A stretch of 18,171 nucleotides of DNA, from assembly GCA_964409645.1 (NCBI GenBank), contig CAYPEK010000089.1, forward strand, positions 1-18,171. The letters are read 5' to 3'. The position numbers and the translations under genes are program-made. Under the pieces are notes generated by a model that was not told where the DNA came from, searched no databases, and saw only the letters and a list, made by a program, of their open reading frames with translations. Every line of letters starts with the position of its first letter. Within the stretch, counting starts at the first letter, position 1. Positions 13,444 to 18,171 of this stretch are shown here, one piece after another. The stretch is from CAYPEK01 sp964409645 (GTDB taxonomy: Bacteria; UBP15; UBA6099).

Positions 13444-14376
13444 ATGGACCTGACGAAATACGGCCCGTACAGAACGCCGCAGGAGATATACGAGCATTTC
13501 AGACGCACGCTCGACGGCGCGCCGAACGTCGAGGAGTTGCGCGTCGGTGAAAGCGTGCGCGGTCGCGCCATCTACGCTTGGGGCGCGGGCGGCGGCCCGG
13601 GGTCTCCCGCCGTGCTGTTCATGTCGGGCTGCCACGCGATCGAGTTCATCGGGCTCGAACAGAACGCCGCTATCGTCGAAAAGCTCGTGCGCGAGCGCGC
13701 GGAACTGCTCGACAAAGTCCGCGTGTGGTTCCTGCCCGTGATGAACCCGGACGGCCACTACCGCGTGCGCGAACTGATCGCGCGGCATCGCATACCGCTC
13801 GTCAAAACGAACGCAAACCGCGTCGATCTCAACCGCAACTTCCCGGTGGGCTTCTACGAACCGCACAAGGGCGGCATCATGGCGGGCAGCCACAGGAAGC
13901 TAATCAACTACCACGGCCCGTCGCCGATTTCCGAGCCGGAGTCGAAGGCGCTTGAATCGCTTGTTGACAAAGCGCGACCAGAACTCGCGCTCGCCCTCCA
14001 CAGCTTCGGCGGCTGCATACGGTTCCCGCCGTGTCACACAAAAGAAAAAGCGCCCGACCACGACCTGCTCGCGAGCATCGCCTCTGGAATGGCCGCGCGG
14101 CAGAAAACGCCGTACGAAGTCGGCCCGGAACACGAACTGTATCTGACTTATGGCGACATCAGCGACTGGCTCTACTTCGACAAGAAAGTGCTGCCGTTTT
14201 TAATGGAGATTGGGAAAATCGGAATAAAGAAAACACCGCCTCATAGCTGGTACAACATATTCATGTGGACGAACCCGCCCGACGCCGCGGCGGAAACAGC
14301 GAACAACACCGACGCCTGCCTGCACCTCATCGAACGCGCCGCCTCCGGCGCCCGCTCGGCGACAAAACGCAACTAA
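13444..14376 (+). CDS. M14-family zinc carboxypeptidase
   Basis: A 310-residue zinc metallopeptidase. GCHAIEFIG (62-70) supplies HxxE ligands His64 and Glu67; His186 (LALHSFGG) is the third ligand; VDLNRNFP (127-134) holds the substrate-carboxylate-binding Asn-Arg; GPSPISEPES (158-167) is conserved; Glu255 (FLMEIG) is the catalytic Glu. No signal peptide, so probably cytoplasmic. Cytoplasmic M14 members such as MpaA cut the D-Glu-meso-diaminopimelate bond of recycled murein peptides; that is one possible role here, not a demonstrated one. Coupled to the GH84 gene by a 1-nt gap. A small hairpin follows at 14395-14412. Confidence 0.9.
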   Translation: MDLTKYGPYRTPQEIYEHFRRTLDGAPNVEELRVGESVRGRAIYAWGAGGGPGSPAVLFMSGCHAIEFIGLEQNAAIVEKLVRERAELLDKVRVWFLPVMNPDGHYRVRELIARHRIPLVKTNANRVDLNRNFPVGFYEPHKGGIMAGSHRKLINYHGPSPISEPESKALESLVDKARPELALALHSFGGCIRFPPCHTKEKAPDHDLLASIASGMAARQKTPYEVGPEHELYLTYGDISDWLYFDKKVLPFLMEIGKIGIKKTPPHSWYNIFMWTNPPDAAAETANNTDACLHLIERAASGARSATKRN

Positions 14377-14394
14377 CACATTTCTTCAAAACCC

Positions 14395-14412
14395 GCAAAT
14401 CGCAAGATTTGC
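14395..14412 (+). terminator. Small hairpin after the M14 gene
   Basis: GCAAATC and GATTTGC form a 7-bp stem closed by the tetraloop GCAA. No U-run follows on either side, so termination is uncertain. Confidence 0.4.
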
Positions 14413-14444
14413 CCCCTGCTCAACCCCTTTCTCGTAAATGCATA

Positions 14445-16148
14445 TTAATTACTATGATTAATTATATTTTTCAAAACATTTTGATATATTTTCGTTCCGG
14501 CCGGGCCTAATTTTGCCTGAGTAAATCCCATTGCACCTTCGAATGTAAACAACCATCCTGATCCAAATTTTTTCTTGAATAACAATAATGCATTGTCGAT
14601 AGTTCTCTGATTTGTGCAATATCCTTGATAAAATGAACAAAGGCCGGAATTAGGATTCAAACCATACCAACCGGGCGTATTATAAGTTGAAACAAATTTT
14701 TCATTAGGCCACGCTGGTCCATTTCGATTAATAAATACAATCACGTTGTTTCCACCTACATTCATTGAATAAATCAATTGATTAGGATTATCTAGCCCTG
14801 AATTAGGTGTCCATTGCTCGATACCATCAAAAAAGCCCATGTTAGACTTTCCTGATACAAAATAATGGCTATCATTCACAACATTTCCGTACGGAATGTA
14901 TGATGGAGTATCGCCAGTAATGTATGCACAAATGTATCTTCCCCAAAATGTGCAAAATATTCGTTTACCCGATGCGATCTCTTTTTGAAGTATTTTATTA
15001 ACTTTAGGAGCTGCGTATCCGGATGGAATACTTCCATTATCTGACCAGTATCCATCAATGGATGATAAGTCTTTCTTTTTGTTTAATAGTATTGAAGGAT
15101 CAATTAGTGAAATCGCATATCCTGCATTGGTGGCAAAATCATAAGCCCGCTGCTCTTCTGAGTCGAGTTTTGCAGCATTATTTACAAGTAGGCCGATGCT
15201 TGATTGGAACGAGTTCTCCTCACATTTTTTTGATAATGGACAAAACTTTACCGATTTAATAACTAATCCATTGTTAACATCGTAATTGCTTTGATACATC
15301 CCAGGCCCTCTGTTGCCAGTTTCCGGCCATATATAAGTGTAATTTCTATCCTGAGTATTATTGTTTTCATAAATCCAATGATTAAAATATATTCTTGCCT
15401 GCTTTTGTGGTATTGTTTTCTTTAAAATGCCGACTTTTTTTCCATTAAAATAGAAATCCACTTTATCTGGATACCAATCAAATCCATATTCATAGAATTT
15501 CCTTTGAACACCATTTATTTCATCTGAAGGCAAAGTATATGTAATTCTTGTCTGGTTTTGAGATTCTGTATAGTATTCCCCGTCTTTATTCTGAGTCGTT
15601 TTGCCTATTTGGTAGGAACCATTCCATGTAGAAAAAAGAGCAAAATAAACATTATTTTTATCTCTCATTATTTCTATATCTATTTCGTTATTTATTGTGT
15701 TAGCATTGGATGGGTCTGAATTAGAATAAACAAAGAAGGCTTGTATCGTTCCTTTAATATCTGCTACTTTCATTATTGCACGATATTGCCCATATTGGGA
15801 ATAACAATAATGTTTCAACTGAGCGCCGTAATAATTTGTTCTATTGTTCTTTTCGGATATCCTTTTATTGATTCCAAGCGATATTCCTCTTTCAATTTTC
15901 AATATATTATTTTCGATCCAATTTGTCTTGCTAAATTCTGGTTTCTCCGGGTCAGATTCAGATGAAATTATCCAGCCGGATGGAATATCATCGTTTTCAG
16001 AAAAGGCGTAACTACTCACTTCGTCGGGACATAAAGTGAGATTTGATTTTTTATCGTCTGGTTTACACCCTACAAAAATTATAATTGAGAATAAAACAGA
16101 AGACAGAAAGACAATACTTAAATGACGGGAATAGGTTGTAATACTCAT
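14445..16148 (-). CDS. GH16-family glycoside hydrolase lipoprotein with extra C-terminal domain
   Basis: A 567-residue predicted outer-membrane or periplasmic lipoprotein. A hydrophobic signal (10-27) ends at IFVGC with Cys28 as lipidation site. Residues 55-302 form a GH16 beta-glucanase-type domain: the catalytic motif is NEIDIEIM (Glu155, Asp157, Glu159), and EYGFDWYPDKVDFYFNGKKV (220-239) is a family hallmark. The likely substrate is a beta-1,3/1,4-glucan or galactan. Residues 316-565 form a second domain starting IGLLVNNAAKLDSEEQ, which looks like a Rossmann/GATase-like alpha-beta fold; I cannot name it. AAAGGAGG (16156-16163) 7 nt before the ATG is strong. The gene is very AT-rich and Asn/Ser/Lys-rich, unlike every neighbour, indicating lateral transfer. 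Confidence 0.88.
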   Translation of the reverse strand: MSITTYSRHLSIVFLSSVLFSIIIFVGCKPDDKKSNLTLCPDEVSSYAFSENDDIPSGWIISSESDPEKPEFSKTNWIENNILKIERGISLGINKRISEKNNRTNYYGAQLKHYCYSQYGQYRAIMKVADIKGTIQAFFVYSNSDPSNANTINNEIDIEIMRDKNNVYFALFSTWNGSYQIGKTTQNKDGEYYTESQNQTRITYTLPSDEINGVQRKFYEYGFDWYPDKVDFYFNGKKVGILKKTIPQKQARIYFNHWIYENNNTQDRNYTYIWPETGNRGPGMYQSNYDVNNGLVIKSVKFCPLSKKCEENSFQSSIGLLVNNAAKLDSEEQRAYDFATNAGYAISLIDPSILLNKKKDLSSIDGYWSDNGSIPSGYAAPKVNKILQKEIASGKRIFCTFWGRYICAYITGDTPSYIPYGNVVNDSHYFVSGKSNMGFFDGIEQWTPNSGLDNPNQLIYSMNVGGNNVIVFINRNGPAWPNEKFVSTYNTPGWYGLNPNSGLCSFYQGYCTNQRTIDNALLLFKKKFGSGWLFTFEGAMGFTQAKLGPAGTKIYQNVLKNIINHSN

Positions 16149-16213
16149 GTTTCAGCCTCCTTTAGAAACACTTTCTTAACAATTTCATATTTGTATGCTG
16201 TTGCTTTAAATCA

Positions 16214-16242
16214 ATTATATCCCATTTTTCTTCGATTGCAAA
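16214..16242 (-). promoter_or_regulatory. Probable promoter of the GH16 lipoprotein gene
   Basis: On the minus strand TATAAT (16219 to 16214) is preceded by TTTGCA (16242 to 16237) with a 17-bp spacer. The leader to ATG 16148 is about 60 nt. DNA from here to 16320 is as AT-rich as the gene, and I see no other feature in it. Confidence 0.65.
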
Positions 16243-16360
16243 GACGAAAAAGGTGTGCCATGTAAAAAATATTTTTTTTGCACATTAGATGTAATAATGT
16301 CATTGTGGGCAAGCCACACGGGCGATATAAGGCCGACCGAACCATAAATCCCTAAGATAC

Positions 16361-16404
16361 GTCGGCGGGGTGCGGCCTGCCGACCGGTGACCCCGCTCTA
16401 CATA
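16361..16404 (-). repeat. Repeat module E, intact copy
   Basis: On the minus strand it reads TATGTAGAGCGGGGTCACC, then GGTCGGCAGGCCG and CCCCGCCGAC. GCGGGGT (16365-16371) pairs with ACCCCGC (16390-16396), and GTCGGC (16361-16366) can instead pair with GCCGAC (16379-16384). The two halves recur separately at 9332-9350 and 9520-9542. Confidence 0.75.
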
Positions 16405-16462
16405 AATAAACAAAGCCGGTGATTGGCCCTAATTCCTTAACAAAAATCACAAATATACTGAA

Positions 16463-16608
16463 TATTCTGGGAGTGCGGCGACCCGGCGCCGCTTTTGTAT
16501 TAATTACTGTTTGGCAACGCCTTGCCACATCATTATATATGGTAATAATTGTGCCGGCGTCAGGCCGCCGGCAGTCGGGCGGTGCCAGGCCACCGCACTC
16601 CCAGAATA
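16463..16608. repeat. 146-bp element with perfect 16-bp inverted ends (MITE- or BIME-like)
   Basis: TATTCTGGGAGTGCGG (16463-16478) and CCGCACTCCCAGAATA (16593-16608) are exact reverse complements. The interior has GC-rich palindromic flanks and an AT-rich middle and codes for nothing credible. The right end continues into module D, which recurs at 7110, so the element may be two inverted repeat modules rather than a transposon relic. No clear target-site duplication was seen. Confidence 0.7.
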
Positions 16609-16661
16609 ATACAATTTTCATGAGCGGAGCGAATCCGAGCCGCGCGCGTAAGCAAGCGGTC
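16593..16661 (+). repeat. Repeat module D followed by module A
   Basis: 16593-16645 matches 7110-7163, and 16637-16661 is a good module A (GAGCCGCGCGCGTAAGCAAG, then CGGTC). Confidence 0.85.
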
Positions 16662-16700
16662 ATGCACCGCGATAAAGCCGCATTGCCAGTCCATGCTTTT
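16658..16700 (-). repeat. Repeat module B, inverted copy
   Basis: On the minus strand AAAAGCATGGACTGGCAATG and what follows match 3940-3976 in about 35 of 37 positions. The outer arm is partly changed (ATGACC for CTGTACC) where it overlaps module A by 4 nt. It lies 37 nt past the stop of the beta-propeller gene. Confidence 0.8.
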
Positions 16701-16736
16701 CGGAAATACTTGCTGATCAGCTATATACGAGCGCTT

Positions 16737-18011
16737 TTATTTATCGAATTTCAGGTCGATCACATATACCTGCCGCGAGCCTTTATCGATTGAGTCCACG
16801 CTGATCTGCGTGCCGTCCTGCTTCCAGCGCGGGTGCAAGTCGCACCGCGTTAGGCTGAGAAACTTCGGAGAGTGCCTGAAGCTTGCGATCTCGTACACTT
16901 TCCCCGTCTCCATGTTCATGAGCAAAAGATGCTGTTTCATCCCGGCGTCCGGATATGTGTCAGTCACCATCCAGCGGCTGTCCGGCGAAAAACTCGGATG
17001 CCCGTCCTCAACGAGGACGCCACCGCCGAGTCGTTCGTACTCCGGATTTTCGACATCGTAGAACAACACGTGATCGTTCGCCCTGCCCTTGCCGTCGATG
17101 CTCATCGTCGCCACCAGCCGCGTGTCCGACCGCCACCCGAAATGCGACGTCTCCCTGCCGAAACCGATGACACACCGCAGGTTACCGCCATCGGCGTCCG
17201 CGGTGAACATCGCCGTGTCGGGCAGCACCAGCGACTTCTGGTAACGGACGAGAAAATAGAAGCGCGTGCCGGAGGGATTAAACCCGGCGTGGCTCAACCA
17301 GATTTCCTTCCCCGACAAATCCACCGGCCCCTTGTACGCCGCAACGACATCCGCTACTGAAACCGCCAGCTTCACCTCTCCGGTCTCCAAGTTCATCACG
17401 GAAATGCCGTCATCGTCCGGCTGCGGCACACCCTCCGTAGGGTCGGTCAGCCCGGCATACCCGATCACGGGATAAAGCCGCGAGAGCCGCCCGTAATTCA
17501 GGCTCAGCACCTTTTTTCCGTCGCGGCTGACATCGCTCGCCGCCGCCGGCAGCACCCGCTCCTCTCCGGTATACACATCAAGTATCACCGCCACGATCTT
17601 ACCTTCCCGCCGGTCGTTGTATATTATCTTGCGCTCCGCCGACGTCGGAAACCACCGTTGCAACGCGCCCTGCTGGAGATTCCACGCGTACGTTTTCGCG
17701 ACAGTCCTGCTCTCCAATGTTTCGGTGTCGATGATCACAACTCCCGCCGCATCATCGGAACCCGGCATCCTGTCCTGAAAATCCGATTCGAGACTGAGCA
17801 TGTATCTGCCCGTGGCGTCCCACGGCGAGATGCCGTAATAGCCGAAGAAATGGTGCTTCGGCCCGCTCGTGACCGGTCTCGATTTTGACGTCTCGAACGG
17901 CAGTTCATCGCCCGCCGCGAGCGCCGCCGCTCCCGACACAAGCACGAGCAGAACAGATAATATGATGACATTCAGCTTTTTGATCTGCAAATTCTTTTCC
18001 ATCATATCCAT
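16737..18011 (-). CDS. Secreted beta-propeller protein, oligogalacturonate-lyase-like
   Basis: A 424-residue exported protein. A signal peptide (about 1-33: KK, hydrophobic core, ALAA) precedes a repeated WD40/TolB-like beta-propeller. Hallmarks are PKHHFFGYYGISPWDATGRY (51-70), an early WNLQQGALQRWFP segment, and blades ending in DTETLES, NLETGEV, NMETGKV and YVIDLKF. The opening and overall order match a family I know from Planctomycetes and Lentisphaerae genomes that is distantly related to oligogalacturonate lyase (PL22); activity is unproven for it. GISP replaces the more usual Asp-containing GYYDK. The start has little SD; ATGs at residues 3 and 4 are alternatives. Not linked in an operon to the GH16 gene, 588 nt away. 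Confidence 0.8.
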   Translation of the reverse strand: MDMMEKNLQIKKLNVIILSVLLVLVSGAAALAAGDELPFETSKSRPVTSGPKHHFFGYYGISPWDATGRYMLSLESDFQDRMPGSDDAAGVVIIDTETLESRTVAKTYAWNLQQGALQRWFPTSAERKIIYNDRREGKIVAVILDVYTGEERVLPAAASDVSRDGKKVLSLNYGRLSRLYPVIGYAGLTDPTEGVPQPDDDGISVMNLETGEVKLAVSVADVVAAYKGPVDLSGKEIWLSHAGFNPSGTRFYFLVRYQKSLVLPDTAMFTADADGGNLRCVIGFGRETSHFGWRSDTRLVATMSIDGKGRANDHVLFYDVENPEYERLGGGVLVEDGHPSFSPDSRWMVTDTYPDAGMKQHLLLMNMETGKVYEIASFRHSPKFLSLTRCDLHPRWKQDGTQISVDSIDKGSRQVYVIDLKFDK

Positions 18012-18025
18012 AGATTAATTGGCTG

Positions 18026-18031
18026 ATTATA
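18026..18031 (-). promoter_or_regulatory. Possible -10 for the beta-propeller gene
   Basis: TATAAT on the minus strand, 15 nt before the ATG, would give a leader of only about 8 nt. No good -35 is seen at normal spacing. The rest of the sequence to the window end shows nothing else but further AT-rich -10-like motifs. Confidence 0.35.
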
Positions 18032-18171
18032 TTTACTCAACACCGCTCACACGAAAACATTCCTTCTTTTCCCGTTTCATATTGCTTTATAACAATTATA
18101 TCATGCGATCTTCACGATTATAAACCGCGTGAACGCCGCGTTGCCGGCCCAGCTTTCCGGCTATTAAATTG

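Noticed and set aside
3784..16700. Possible CRISPR array, since near-identical palindromic units recur
   Set aside because: Units are dispersed over kilobases, differ in type and orientation, and lack regular spacers and cas genes.
16352..16793. Short frames on both strands (103 and 124 codons)
   Set aside because: Both run through modules E, D, A and B and the inverted-repeat element, with no SD and no domain.

Overview
The window is bacterial chromosome, gene-dense and GC-rich, with 17 protein genes that I can support. Lineage cannot be fixed from sequence alone. A Gram-negative-type cell is suggested by a lipoprotein GH16 enzyme, a secreted beta-propeller and a UDP-glucuronate decarboxylase. 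From memory, the beta-propeller family and the repeat-rich intergenic regions resemble Planctomycetes, Lentisphaerae and related uncultured phyla; that is an impression, not a proof. Five of the 17 genes have GTG or TTG starts with good Shine-Dalgarno (SD) sequences, so ATG-based gene starts are often wrong here. No tRNA, rRNA, CRISPR array, insertion sequence or phage gene was found.

Layout. (1) 12-2826, minus strand: a stand-alone pyruvate-kinase C-terminal-domain protein, a zinc-ribbon SAM methyltransferase, and a PilZ-ABC ATPase fusion. (2) 3009-5595, plus strand: a SpoIIE/PP2C-type phosphatase divergent from PilZ-ABC, then a histidine phosphatase and a ferredoxin-nitroreductase. (3) 5655-6300: an RNA-binding RRM protein with a Gly/Arg-rich tail, a structured leader and a clear terminator. 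(4) 6498-7058: a GrpB-family gene of lower GC. (5) 7330-9294: divergent acyltransferase (minus) and UDP-glucuronate decarboxylase (plus). (6) 9644-14376, plus strand: a five-gene run of an unknown helical protein, a PHP metallohydrolase, a second unknown helical protein, a cytoplasmic GH84 hexosaminidase and an M14 carboxypeptidase; the last two are 1 nt apart. (7) 14445-16148, minus strand: a strikingly AT-rich GH16 lipoprotein, probably acquired by transfer. (8) 16737-18011, minus strand: a secreted beta-propeller related to oligogalacturonate-lyase-like proteins.

Most longer intergenic gaps are filled with dispersed palindromic repeats. I name recurring modules A to E. A, B and C occur in the same order ahead of the genes at 4060 and 9644. 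Module E is intact at 16361-16404 but split around A and B in the 9300-9600 gap. A 146-bp element with perfect 16-bp inverted ends lies at 16463-16608.

The most unusual protein is the PilZ-ABC fusion. Its c-di-GMP-binding motifs are intact, but its ATPase has Asp for the catalytic Glu and Gln for the switch His. This is the same pair of substitutions known from the degenerate site of heterodimeric ABC exporters. Second in interest is the coupled GH84-M14 pair without signal peptides, which may process a glycopeptide or muropeptide inside the cell.
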